DNA of 64,000 nt from Isoetes taiwanensis (lineage: Eukaryota; Streptophyta; Lycopodiopsida; Isoetales; Isoetaceae), in the NCBI GenBank assembly GCA_021234155.1, contig JAJEKV010000054.1:248001-312000 (forward strand). Reading direction: 5' to 3'. Made by a program: the position numbers and the translations under genes. This document shows positions 1 to 11,178 of the stretch, in pieces. The notes beneath the pieces were generated by a model. That model saw only the letters and a program-made list of their open reading frames with translations. It searched no databases and was not told where the DNA came from. Numbering within the stretch: the first letter of the stretch is position 1; the number at the start of each line of letters is the position of its first letter.

Positions 1-159
1 ACCCACTTGAGACTCATCTGATTTTTCTGCAGTATCTTCTGGAATATAGTTTGGAAGAGGATCTTCATCTTCTTCCATCGTGGAGCTGATTGAACTAGAG
101 CCCTCTCCTATGCACCACTCATCGATATCTCCAAAATTTACACCCAAGATATCCAATGA

Positions 160-2364
160 TCATCCCCTCGGGTAGACTGCTCCCCCATAATACATATCTT
201 CATTAAAATTAACATCTCCAATGCGGCATATGATCAGATGATTGGTTTCTAAATGATACAACCTATAGGCCTTTGATTCTAGAGAATATCCAAGATGGAT
301 GCAGCGCACACTCTTCTCCTCCAATTTATGATGCTTTTCAGCAGGGATAAGAGGGTATGCTATACATCCAAAAATTCTCAAATGACCAAGAGAGGGAACC
401 TGACCTGACCACAAGAAATGAGCTGTGCGTCCTTGCAAGGAGGATGTTGGTAATCGATTGCGAAGATATGCTGTGCTGTCATGACTGCTTCACCCCAGAA
501 CTTGTCCGGCATCCCAGCAAATCGTAACATGGATCGGGCACTTCAATCAATGTACGGTTCATACGTTCCGCCACTCCATTCTGCTGTGGTGTGTATGGAG
601 TAGTTCTCTGATGGATAATGCCATGTTCTTGCAAATATGCCAAAAACTGTTTTGAACAGTATTCTCCCCCATTGTCACTTCATACCAACTTAATCTTCTT
701 CCCAGTTTGAGTTTCCATTTGTGCTTGAAACTCCCTAAACATATCCAAAACTTCTGATTTTCTTGCCAACAGTCTAACCGTCACAAATCTGGAGAAATCA
801 TCTATAAAGGTGATCACATATCGCTTATTCCCAATAGACATGGTGCGCATAGGGCCACAAATATCAGAGTGTATGAGCTCCAATACATCTTTTGCTCGCT
901 CACTTTCACCTACTTGGAATGTGCCTCTCTTATGTTTTCCCATCACACATGCCTCACAGTGCTCCATCTCTTCCTCATCACCAATGCTGAAGTCTACTGC
1001 CAGCCTCTCCTTGTGTAGCTTCTTTATTGACTGTACATTCACATGACCCAAACGATTGTGCCAAAGCTGTAATTCATTCATAATCCTTCCTGCATTCAAT
1101 GCCTGATGTGGAATCTTGATTGTGACATCTAATTTGTAGAGCCCATCCTTGCGACTCCCACTGGCGACCTGCACACCTTGTTCATCTGATATAGTGCAAG
1201 TATACTTTGTGAATGTCACCACCAATCCTGTATCAGCTATCTTCCCAATTGATAGTAAAGTTTGAGTCAATCCTGGTACGCATTTCACATCATGGATCTT
1301 CTTGACATCGGTCCCCATCTGCACCATTATACTGCCTTGACCACACACCTTATATGCCCTGTTATCTCTGACATATACTTGTTGTTCAGATTTAGATGCC
1401 TCAAATGTTTCAAATATGTCTCTCACCGGAGTCATGTGCATTGATGCGCCTGAATCCAACCATATATCCATGATCTGATTCATTCTTGGTGATGAACTTA
1501 CCATGAATAATTTATCACCATCTTTATGGTCTCCCTTTCTAAAGTTTCTTGATGGAAATCTGTTCCTATCCACTGATGACAACAGTCTGGTCCTGCAATC
1601 CTTCGCCATATGACCAGCCTTGCCACATCGAAAGCAAGGGGATTTTCTGATCCTATTCTGCATGCTTGCTTCCCCTCTGAAACTGCCAAACAGAGTTGGG
1701 CTTCTATTCCCATTTGACGGAACATCCCTTGTCTGCATTGGTTTCTTTCCAAACCATCTCTTCTTGTCTTTGATCATAAAAGCTGTATTCTTAGCATTTC
1801 CTTCTAATTTCAGATTTCTTTCTTCTTCTATTAACGCTGCAACCAAACTGTCCATTGACTGATTTGGGATGTTTGTCAATGCTGTAACAACAGATCTGAA
1901 ATCTGAAGCCAATCCCTTCAATAGCACTGCCATTTGATCTTCTGTTGAGACCTTTACATTCACTCTTGCTAATTGTATGACAAGAGCACGCAACCGACTC
2001 AGAAATTCTAGAATAGATTCCCCTGAGGTCATGTGGAGATCAAAAAATTGCTGCTTCAAGACAATTCACATGTCTTTCCAGTCCCTCCAAATGTCTTCTC
2101 CAGTATCTTCAAGTCTACAAGATGAATATACTCTTCCCCAAGGGCTAACCCTATTGTGGTGACTGCTTTCCTGTCCCTTTGATCCCATTCTATGGCTTTT
2201 GCTGCCTCTGCTGGCTTGACCTCTGTGCCATCTACAGCTGTCCATGTTGCTTCTCTCATCATGATTAATTGAAGTTTTAGGGACCAGGTATGGTAATTGT
2301 TTCCAGTGAATTTCTCTAGAAATTTCTCAAAGAATTTATCTATTCCCTGAGTTGATCCTGCCAT
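160..2364 (-). pseudogene. Copia gag-protease-integrase polyprotein, broken
   Basis: Three open stretches encode pieces of one polyprotein. 2364-2056 is the gag N-terminus, starting MAGSTQGIDKFFEKF and ending at a stop where the next stretch should be joined. 2059-680 carries the gag C-terminus with a CCHC knuckle (CFRCGKAGHMAKDC), the protease motif DIWLDSGASMHM, the integrase zinc finger (HNRLGHVN followed by CEACVMGKHKRGTF) and the start of the integrase core (HSDICGPM, FIDDFSRF). 438-160 is the integrase C-terminal part (LRIFGCIAYPLIP, GYSLESKAYRLY). Between 680 and 438 the frame is shifted and holds stops. It is a dead copy of a replication polyprotein and has no host function. Confidence 0.88.
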
Positions 2365-2606
2365 GCTTTCAGAATCTCAAATTTCGTGTATGAAATTCGT
2401 ACCTCAATAGGTCACTGGTAAATTCTTTGTGGGAACTGGAGGCGTCTGAATACACTCCTCCTCTGCTGTAGGCGAATTTGAATCTGTTCTCTCAGCCTTC
2501 TCTGCTGAAGCCTCTGATTTACCCTGCGTAAAACCCTCTGTATCCTTTCTTCGAAACTGTGGCAGCAGCTGCCCTGTCTATGCCCCATAGCAAAGCTCTG
2601 ATACCA

Positions 2607-2802
2607 TCTTAAGATTATAGAAGTCAGAAGATGGTGGAGAATAGGTAGTCGGCTTTTCTTATTGATTCGATAACACAATACAACAAAAGTAGTTATCTTA
2701 TGCATCGGACAGATGCGACGTTTCCCTAAACAATATGACTCATATATTGCTGACTAGGATGACACCTAATCTAGATTCTTGCTGACTCATTATATTCTAA
2801 CA
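2607..2802 (-). repeat. LTR of the left Copia element
   Basis: The outer end on the minus strand is TGTTAGAATATAATGAG. The inner edge abuts a primer site for initiator Met-tRNA at 2595-2606. It is the 5' LTR of the minus-strand element. The partner LTR lies outside the window, so age and target duplication cannot be judged. Confidence 0.7.
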
Positions 2803-4324
2803 CCTTTATGTGGTTTTCACATGATAAAGACTCTGATATATCATGAATATGCCCGTGATTTAAACTGTGGTTTAAACGCATTCAATCTGGCAAAACGATT
2901 GCGATTAATTTAGGAGATTGAAGAGTGTAAATTGTTTTAGATAAAATGGTGCAAACCGCTTTAGGGTGCGTCCGCAAATAGTATTTGAAAATTCAGACTT
3001 TGTGGAAGGGCATGTAAAAATACTAGCTATTGGACGTATTCGCCCTATTCTATTGTATTGGAGTGCAGAAAGTAGCAGGAGATACCCGACACATTCAGTG
3101 TACAGGTCAAGGTTTAGAAACAATTCAAATCGTGTGGACCTGTGGATATGTGTGGTCGTTATCAAACCTCATATGACTATAAGGTACACCGTGGCTAAGC
3201 GAATAGGCAATAATATACGGCTGGAATTCTGGATATAAATAAAGCATGAAGTTTGTCATTTTCCTAGTTTTCCATGGCTAAAAGTTTTTCCCCACCCTTT
3301 ATAATTTAGCATCTACATGATTAGCCTCTTTTCCCACGATCAGGGAGAGGATTTTGTTAGCCTAATTTGGGCCATGAAGTTTCAAATATCATTCTTCTCT
3401 ATAATTTTGTCAAAATAAATTGGCTTTCCTGCAAGGTAGAACAAGCTCTATTATTTATCATCTTTTCAAGCTTGTAGATGAAAACGGCACCCTGGGGACT
3501 TTGTCTTAGCTTGATCGTCATCCACAATTACATCTGATACGTATTCCAATTGCAATGTGACATTGCATAGCTACAAAAATAAGCTTTTGTGCATTTGAAA
3601 TGGTGAACAGCTCAAGCTTTACTTGTACGTCTGATTTTATCTAAGAGGGAATGAATCCATAGGCGCGTTCAAGCAAGGACAAGCGTCCAGTAAGTATCAT
3701 TTGGTGCTTAGCTGACTAGAAAGATCAAATGGATTGTTCTTAGAATACTACGAGAAGCAATTGTTGAATAATCATGGTAGATGTAGTGAACTAAAGGTTA
3801 TGCTGAAGAGGTTCTTTCTCGTGTACAAGCTTCCAAGCTTGCACCCTCGAAAAGCAATACCACTTCCTGCCAAAATTTATCAAAATTTACAACAGGTTAT
3901 TCTCAACTTGACACTTGCTATAGTTATTGAATGGCACCTTGGAACATCCAACACGATAGCCACGAAATGTTACCATGCCGATAAATTGTCTACAATATCA
4001 TACAGGTTATACAGTTCCCAGTAATCACCAGGGAAGCCGATGGAAAAAAGCGCGGCATCATATTATCATGAACTCCTTTCGCTCTAGGCTTTATCACTTT
4101 CATTCTTCAGCAGCTTTTATTATGTCTATTTAAAAAACCTACCACATACCTAAAAAAAGGCTTCACGAGCAGCAACGTTTCATCCACTTCTCAAATATAA
4201 GCTGCAGTCACATTACATAGCATTAGTAAGCACTGAGATCAGACTGAATGAGAATGTGAAAAAGCATAAATATTAAAGGTGTAAAAATATTCATTTACTA
4301 AGTTACGTGGCAGTGTTATACGAG
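2803..4324. other. Intergenic, no gene recognised
   Basis: AT-rich sequence between the Copia element and the 3' end of the kinase gene. Open stretches here are short and lack domain motifs. The part next to 4324 is probably the kinase 3' UTR. No repeat or RNA gene was recognised. Confidence 0.5.
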
Positions 4325-6783
4325 TCAACAACCTTCCATGAGGCCTCTCAATGTTACAGGACTGTTAAAGGGTGCTGCTGTTTCAGCAGGTATGGCTAAT
4401 GTTTGGACAAGTAGCTCCAGTACAGTTTTCATAGATGGTCTGGCTGAAGACTCACGCTGCACGCACAAACGTGCTATTTCACATAAAGCATACAGCTCTA
4501 AGGGAGTTGCACTCTTTAATGTTGGATCAACTATCTCCATCATTCTATCCCTGTTTTGCAGAAAATGCCCGGCCTGAAAACAGTCAAATTATTTTTTGTT
4601 AGATCTTATGAACCTGCATTAAAGCGCAATATAATTTACTAATAAAATTACCCAATCTACAAGCATGCCGGTTTCTTCACTGAAGGCCAGCTTTCCTGTC
4701 AAGATCTCAAGCAAGAGAACACCAAAAGAGTAAACATCTCCTGCTCGACTATATACTCCTTTGTGGACAACATCTGGATCCACGTAGCCACCAGTTTTTC
4801 GCACTACTGCAAGCTCTGAACTCACTACAACAGGGACTCTCCCCAGGCCTGTCATCTGCAGAAATAATATAATATAATAGGTTAAAGGATGGTAGAAGAA
4901 AACAAGCAGATTTTAGTGACCCAACTCCAACGTATGAGCAACAATTACATCTTTAGCATTTGATATATTCAAACCATTCTATATTACAAACATAGAAACT
5001 CAGAGCTTTGGATTAAAATCTGCATGCTTAGAAACAACCTCGAGTCTGGCTTCTTGGAAAGGATAGTTATGAAATTGCCACAACTTTGATTATTCATGGC
5101 ATGATTATTCATGCCTCGTCCATGCCCACAGCCAGGATTGAATTGTCAAGTTGATTCAAAATGTTTTGACAGCTTGCCACTTCTTGTCTTTGGCATGAAC
5201 CCCACAATAGCCACCTAATGTGTCGAATCCATCATGTGGTCTGGCTTCTTTCAAGTGGAATCTCAACATCATGCACCTTTACGAGTCTTTGCACTCATCA
5301 CTTGCTAACCAGCATGGTATATGAGTATGAACTACCCCCTCCAGCATGTCAGTCCAGTGCATAAGTGTCTAGTTATCCCATATGGACTCTATTACATATG
5401 ATGATGGAGAATGAGGGGTTGTCATGTGAATAAAGCTCAGCTCAGTTTCTAGAATCAATAAACTGCATTAAGCTGATTCTCATGTTTCTAATTGAGGCAA
5501 CATAGTTTAAAGACTAGTAGTTCTTGGAGTAGTCTAGATTTTTCCTAATGTACCATGACCACATGTTAGAGAAACAAGCAATTTTGGTGGATACAACTCC
5601 CTATCTCTCATTATTAGCTGTTTCTGCCTTGTCCTATAGAATTCAAGGCCCCCATGCTTAAACCTGACAGTCCAATTAAATTCATATTCAAAATACTTAG
5701 ATCAGCCAGTCACACAGTGAGAAACAAGAAAGAGGAGATATAAATAAACCTTGGCTGCATTGTCCTCTGTCAATAAAATGTTCCTGGACCGAAAATCGCC
5801 ATGGATAATTGGAGGATTACATGAATGATGCAAGTAAGCCAAGCCATATGCGGCGCCAACTATTATTCGCATCCTCTGCCTCCAGGTTAGATGCTCGTCA
5901 CCTGCAGTGCAAAATCAATAGCATGTTAGTAATATGCTAAAATGGAATGCTCCATGGGATCTTGTTGGCTAAAGAAGCACTTTGCTAAAATAAGAATTAA
6001 GATTTCACGATAAACTGTCAATCATTAATTGTTCTCCATACCGTGTAAGTTTTCGAAAAGAGACCCATTTGGCGCATACTGAAAAATGAGCATTCTGAAG
6101 GAAAAAGACTTCCAGATGAGTATATAAAGTTAGCCATAAACACGACCCTCAAAAATAGACTGGACATAAACATGCCTGTGGGTCTTCTCGTCACAAAATC
6201 CTATCAAGTTACTCAAGTGTTGATGATGAACACGTGACATAAGTTCAACCTGTATTAACATTACTAACAAAAATTTTGACTCAAATGCACCCTTAAGGAC
6301 ACCTACATACCTGAAATCTGAAACTGGCATCCACGTCTGAACTTTCAGCAATGCCTTTCTTTATGCTTTTTATGGCAACCTCAGTTCCATCTCCTAAAAT
6401 TCCCTTGTATACAAGATTAGTCGTGCCTTCTCCTATCAAATTACTGAATCCCTCACTCACCGCTTCAATTTCCTGATACGTGAAACGGAAAACATGACCT
6501 GCAAAGGAATTTAAAACTTGTAAGTGCTCCTCTAAAGGGGTAAGGAACACATTTCAAGGACATTTACCTCTTATAAGCCCCTTTGTGAAGACGGATTTTC
6601 TAGCCTTCTGATGTGTAACAGGAAGCTCCTGTTTGCAAAACCGCTTGCGCAAAATCATAATCAACTGAAGAACTGATACGAGAAATAAGGCAGCTGAAAC
6701 AACTGATGCTGCCCCAATAAGGCCATACATCCAAGTGTCCATCTGCCTTGTCTTAATCTCCGCTGAACTTGTCCTGGTACCAC
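4325..6783 (-). CDS. Receptor-like Ser/Thr kinase, predicted pseudokinase; 5' exons unresolved
   Basis: Exons read on the minus strand: about 6783-6568, 6498-6311, 6249-6176, 6094-6042, 5901-5750, 4855-4652 and 4573-4325. The first encodes a membrane span (LIGAASVVSAALFLVSVLQL) and a basic juxtamembrane stretch. The kinase follows: glycine loop GEGTTNLVYKG, VAIK lysine, HGDFRSRN catalytic loop, GYVDPD activation-segment end, DVYSFGVLLLEILTG and C-terminal RLCVQRESSARPSM. The frame stays open across all junctions and ends in a stop. The DFG position reads GLG and the alpha-C Glu position reads Gln, so metal-dependent catalysis is doubtful. Intron 3 seems to use a GC donor. Upstream of 6783 the frame stops after a likely acceptor, so the ectodomain and start were not found. 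The protein is probably a plasma-membrane signalling protein; subfamily unassigned. Confidence 0.8.
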
Positions 6784-8090
6784 TGAAAGCTCAAACACTT
6801 TGTATAAACCACTGCACAGACCTTTAATAGGTAACTTCATATCTCTCACAACGACCCATAACTTGTTCTGATGCCAAGATCCAAACAATAAAGCCAGGCT
6901 CCAAAACTTGTCTAAGACTTGGAGAGCGTATTTGGTCCCGCATTACAAAGGGGCCTTTCTTGCTTTGCAACTATGAGCTTTGAAAGCTGAACTCAGCCCA
7001 GCTGACAAATGCAGAAGGCTAATCAATTCCTGTCTGGTATCGACAGAAAACTTCATAGTTCCGTCATTTGGTTTCGGCATTATCCTCCTAATCCTTGCAT
7101 CAATCCTCCATCTTTAGCTGAAGACAGAGAGTTCTAAACTTCGATCCAGCAGATAAAGGGGTGGAGTACCCATGGTTGATAATGTTTCGGTTATCAGCCA
7201 GACAGAATTACTCGATCCAACTGGGATAAGTTGCAAAACCACCTTTTCAATTGCAAGATGTAGTCCCAATGCCCCATGGGCCATCCTCCATCCTACACAT
7301 TCCCTGGGCGGCTGCTCTTGTAAAAGACTTTTTCCCTATTGCTTGAATAAAACCAACCCATAATGGAATTTCCACCTACGAAATCATATATCTTATACTT
7401 CAGCTTGCTTTTTGCCACGCTTGTGGATCGCTTAGAGGTCACTTCAAAATGGTCTCACAATCTTTTCGGAAAGAGGTTTGATATTTGTAAAATTTTGCTT
7501 TCTCATCAATGTTGGTGTAGGCCTAATAAAGTTTTTTTAGCAAATTATTTATCCCAAGCCAACAGGGTTTCATTGTGCTTATTCTTCCCATATGATCTTT
7601 GAGATCAAATTAGTGATGGCGGGAGCAGGAAGACTATGGTGCAACCTAGCGCCTTTAACATCAATACTTCAATACAGCAAGTCCAAGTAGACGATTTCTT
7701 GGTTTCCCCATCTTTCTTGTCCATTTACTTTCAATCTACTCGCCTGCCTTTTCCAACCTTCTTCTAAGGTCATATCAATTCTGCCAGCTTCCATTATCCA
7801 TTTCCTGCTTTTCGGATGATGGACCCACCAGCTTTGGTTTCCCGAGAAGCTTCGTCCACTTTGCTTCCTCAATCAGCCTCCCGCCACTACCTCTGACTTC
7901 ACCAACAGGGAAGATCTCACTTTTGCCCTCTTCTGAAACAGAAGATGTCTCCACCATAATTATCTTCAGCTAATTAGAAGCAAAAATAGTAGACAATCTA
8001 TCACTCGTCTGTTTTGCAACCAGGGAAATTTGGACTGGCATAACTATGTTATCGGAGCAATCTTAGCTTCCCAAGGCTAGCTCTTCAATT
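6784..8090. other. Region upstream of the kinase, N-terminal exons not resolved
   Basis: The missing ectodomain and signal-peptide exons of the kinase should lie here or beyond. A minus-strand stretch around 6960-7110 is open (it includes the residues NDGTMKFSVDTRQELISLL) and might be an exon. No recognisable extracellular domain or signal peptide was found. It may be a decayed or 5'-truncated gene. Confidence 0.35.
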
Positions 8091-8097
8091 CTATCCT

Positions 8098-8490
8098 AAT
8101 AACGAATGGCTTGAATGGCTCGCCAATCAGAAGCTTGAACATCCTCTTAGCTTGCGACTCACTCAATGTAACGTTTATAACCGACATACCCTTAGCCAAT
8201 AGGCAAAACCTAGAACTAATGCTCGTCCTCATAACGAATGGCTTGAATGGCTCGCCAATCAGAAGCTTGAACATTCTCCATCCTCCTAGCCTGCAACTCA
8301 CTCAATGTAACATTTCTAACCGACATGCCCTTAGCTAGGCAAAATCTAGAACTATGCTCGTCCTCGAGTTTCACAAGACCATAGACCACACCATCCCATA
8401 GTATCCAAAACCAAGTCAAGATATTCGGGTCATAGTTGCCCCCACGGAGACTCGAACTCGAGCCCTGCTCTGATACCAAATGTAATGTTC
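8098..8490. repeat. Dispersed repeat with a 132-bp tandem duplication and tRNA-like/PBS motif
   Basis: A segment beginning TAACGAATGGCTTGAATGGC occurs at about 8098 and again at about 8230, a 132-bp period. It runs into a longer repeat ending GCTCTGATACCAAATGTAATG near 8470-8490. On the minus strand this reads TGGTATCAGAGC followed by GAGTTCGAGTCTCC, which resembles either an LTR-element primer site or a tRNA-derived SINE head with a B-box. The same family recurs at 12.9-13.66 kb and 61.8-62.5 kb. Confidence 0.6.
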
Positions 8491-8764
8491 CTTAACCACC
8501 CCGCCCTGGCCAACTCGACAAAACATCAGATATTTATGGGAAATCCATCCAATCCTCTTATTTTTTTTTTTTTTAAGAGAACGGGGTGTTTTTTATATTT
8601 ATCATAATAAAAAGTACAATGTTTCAAACATATAAAGGATTACTACAGGAGAAGCCTCAACATCTTCATCCTTTATGCGCAGAAACTTATTCTCTGCTCT
8701 GTAAGCTAATATACATGAAGCGCATAGTGATCTCCCATATGGTGACCAGAAAAGACAAGAAGAT
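8491..8764. other. Target-site flank of the gag-only element
   Basis: Short AT-rich stretch with a poly(T) run near 8560-8575. No gene seen. The last five bases, AAGAT (8760-8764), are the left copy of the retrotransposon target duplication. Confidence 0.5.
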
Positions 8765-9606
8765 TGATATGATTTAAGGGTTCTTAGAGGTATTGTCCAC
8801 TTAGAAAGACAAACAAATAGATAGAAACAGGTCAATTCTTAGAGTCTTATATCAACTATAAGCAATAACAAAAGGTACTTGGTTTCCACAACCAAGCTAT
8901 GGAGCATCCAGTTCCACCCAACCGGATCCAGGGATTAAGGCAATTTCCAAGGGAATTACAAGCAGATTGACCACAGCTCCTTCTCTTTTATAGCCTGAGA
9001 TCTTTTGAAATACAGCATGCACACCACTAAAAGGTTTCAGGAGGCATCAACATCTCTGATATCCGGGCTAAGATCCACGTTCAACAATTGAATGGCGCTC
9101 TTCTGCAGAGTTCATCATATCGGATTCACTAAGCTCAGATTTGGGCTGTGATTGTTCAGAATGGTTTGGATTCAGCAGCAGCAGCTTCGGGCTCCCTGCA
9201 GGACGGATTTGGGCCACAATCAAGGTCGGATTTGCTGGCACCGGAATTGATGACCTTCAGCTTGCCGGACTTTGCAGGAGTTGGAAAGAAAGTCTGGAGT
9301 TTTGCTGCTTCTCCCCAACTGGCCGAGATCCCCTGTTATCACCAAATCGGCCCCTTTTGGCCAGCGACAAAGTTGCCACCTGCTTTTTCCCAATCTCCTC
9401 TCGATCCATTCTTTTTCCCTGAAGATAGCTGCATGAAACCTTTTCTGATATTCCCCTTTCGTTCAAATAAGATATTTTCCTTTTCTTTAGCGTTAATGGT
9501 TACTTGTGTTATCTTGCCCATTTTTCTTTACCTCGCAACCATTGATTTCTATATGCCCCATTGCCTTAATCTCTTCGGACCACTCCCCCTAGCATGCTCC
9601 ATATCA
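8765..9606 (-). repeat. Left (3') LTR of the gag-only element
   Basis: 842 bp, collinear with 11179-12025. The termini TGATATG and CATATCA are inverted copies of each other, as expected for LTR ends. It contains an open stretch (9148-9657) that is repeated in the other LTR with differences and has no known domain. Confidence 0.93.
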
Positions 9607-9755
9607 ATTCCATCCCTTCTTAAAGAAGATCGTCCGCAATCTTTCGAATGCACTTGAGATGGGTCCATCCCTTCTCAAGGTGATTGCTCCCGGATCAAGT
9701 TGCATTGAAGGGTTCCCTAGTCCTGCAAACTTAAGAAACAGTTATGGATATCCAC

Positions 9756-9859
9756 GTACTTCCGCAGTACGATATACCCTTGTACCTCCGCGGTACCACG
9801 TGATTGTATCTTCCCTATACAGTATCTCCACGATACCAATCATTGTATCTCCACGATAC
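9756..9859. repeat. Array of five 15-bp palindromic units
   Basis: Five units lie in about 100 bp next to the left LTR: GTACTTCCGCAGTAC (9756), GTACCTCCGCGGTAC (9782), GTATCTTCCCTATAC (9806), GTATCTCCACGATAC (9822) and GTATCTCCACGATAC (9845). Each has complementary ends around a central TCC-type core. Between units the arms change together (GTACC/GGTAC versus GTATC/GATAC), so pairing is kept. Start-to-start spacing is 26, 24, 16 and 23 bp. Function unknown. Confidence 0.8.
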
Positions 9860-10029
9860 TGATGTAATTTTGGCAGGCCTATTGCTACAACTACAATTAC
9901 CATTCTTCAAAATTTACATCAAATGCACCATGCGTATATAATAATTTGATTTTTATTCCACACAAAAAAACTCAACATACAAATCAAATCTTGCAAATCT
10001 TACCCTAAAGGTATAAATCTTAACTATGT

Positions 10030-11177
10030 TTACCCCAGAGTTCCCATTTGGAGCCATTTCCGTTCTTTGGCATTAGCCTTTACTCGTTCCTCATCTTTGA
10101 AGCTTACACCTTTCTTCCGCTCATCGGCAGCTTTAGAGGTCTCAGGTATATCCTCCAGCTTGGGACCTTCAATAGCATGCATATGTACACCCCTTTGAAG
10201 TTTAGGTGTCTCAACCTTTGTGATCCCCCCTTCTCCAAACGGACAATCCCTTAGGTAATGCTTTCCTCCGCATCTATAACAACCTCCCTTTGGTTCCCTA
10301 GTTTCCTTCCTCGTTCTACCTTGACTTCCCTCTTCCCGCTTCTTCTCAGAACCATTACCGTTGCCGTTGTTTTTCCTCTTCTTGAAGCTTCTGGAAGATT
10401 CCTTACTTCCATTCTTCTCTTTGCTACTCTTTTTATCCTCTTGATCATCTGAAGTGTCTTCATCCCAGAAATCAAATTTCCTAGTTTTGGGATCTATTTT
10501 CCGTTCCACTGCAGATGCTAGTTTTATGGCTTCATTTAAATCTTTGGGGTGAAATATCTCCATCTCCGCATAGATATCATCCCTACATCCGCTAACATAT
10601 TTTCTCAGAAGCTCTTTCCCATCTAGATTCCTTATTAGTGCTGCTAAGTGAGTAAATTTGGAAGTATAGAACTGAATACTCTCTGTTTCCCCCTGCTTCA
10701 GACGATCCCTTTCCCAATCAGTGGTCTTGGGATCACATTCTCGTCTGCCTTGCCACCATGCTTGGGCTTGATCTTTTAGATAGGTATCCATGGCTTGCAG
10801 TCTTTCCACATCTGTTGCCTGCACACGTTCAAAGAACTTTTCCCACTGACTGATGAACTAACAACCTTGACATGCTTTGTCTTTCCCCCTTTGAAAGTCG
10901 GCATGCCTACTTTCTCTAACCATTTTCTCAGCTTAGGTGGCGGTGGCGGAGTTACTGGTGGAGGACCATTAGGCAGAGGAGGTGGTTGCGAATGTTGCAA
11001 ATAAATATCTGGAAGGAAGCGATACAGAATAGACAGCAATTCCACTTGCCTGGCATACTCTTGCTGACTGCTAGGCATAGGCAAAGCTAACTGGGATGCA
11101 ATGTAGCTGGCATTGGACAAGGCTTGCTGGTATTGTGCTTCAGTAACATTGAAGCGTTGGGCTCGCTCTGATACCAC
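10030..11177 (-). pseudogene. gag: Ty3/gypsy-type Gag, one frameshift
   Basis: The N-terminal part (11177-about 10860) starts MVSERAQRFNVTEAQYQQAL and has a proline-rich stretch (QPPPLPNGPPPVTPPPPPK). The frame then shifts by one near 10860. The rest (10824-10030) holds the gypsy Gag core (KDQAQAWWQGR, FTSKFTHLAAL-like region), a basic Lys/Arg/Glu-rich linker and a zinc knuckle CYRCGGKHYLRDCP. Gag would form the particle that packages element RNA. With the shift this copy cannot make full-length Gag. It starts right beside the primer site, with no room for pol. Confidence 0.85.
11165..11176 (-). promoter_or_regulatory. Primer-binding site of the gag-only element
   Basis: The minus strand reads TGGTATCAGAGC two bases from the LTR, matching the 3' end of plant initiator Met-tRNA. 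Confidence 0.85.
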
Positions 11178-11178
11178 T

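Larger units (their letters stand above)
1..2802 (-). mobile_element. Ty1/Copia LTR retrotransposon, truncated by window edge
   Basis: Read on the minus strand, the order is LTR (about 2607-2802), primer-binding site TGGTATCAGAGC (2595-2606, complementary to initiator Met-tRNA), gag, protease, then integrase. This is the Copia gene order as far as it can be followed. RT and RNase H would lie beyond position 1. The LTR starts TGTTAGAATATAATGAG on the minus strand. Coding is broken in several places, so this copy is defective. The family assignment is secure from the motifs; the exact inner LTR edge is not, because the usual terminal CA is not obvious there. Confidence 0.9.

Noticed and set aside
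2595..2606. tRNA gene at GCTCTGATACCA sites (also 11165, 45131, 53339)
   Set aside because: Only the 3' 12 bases of initiator Met-tRNA are present, next to LTR ends. They are primer-binding sites.
9148..9657. 169-residue open stretch on the plus strand
   Set aside because: It lies wholly inside an LTR and just beyond, is repeated with changes in the other LTR (11567-12139), and has no domain. LTR sequence explains it.
9756..9859. CRISPR-like array
   Set aside because: The repeats are palindromic 15-mers with very short, variable gaps in a plant retrotransposon. There are no spacers of uniform length and no cas genes.
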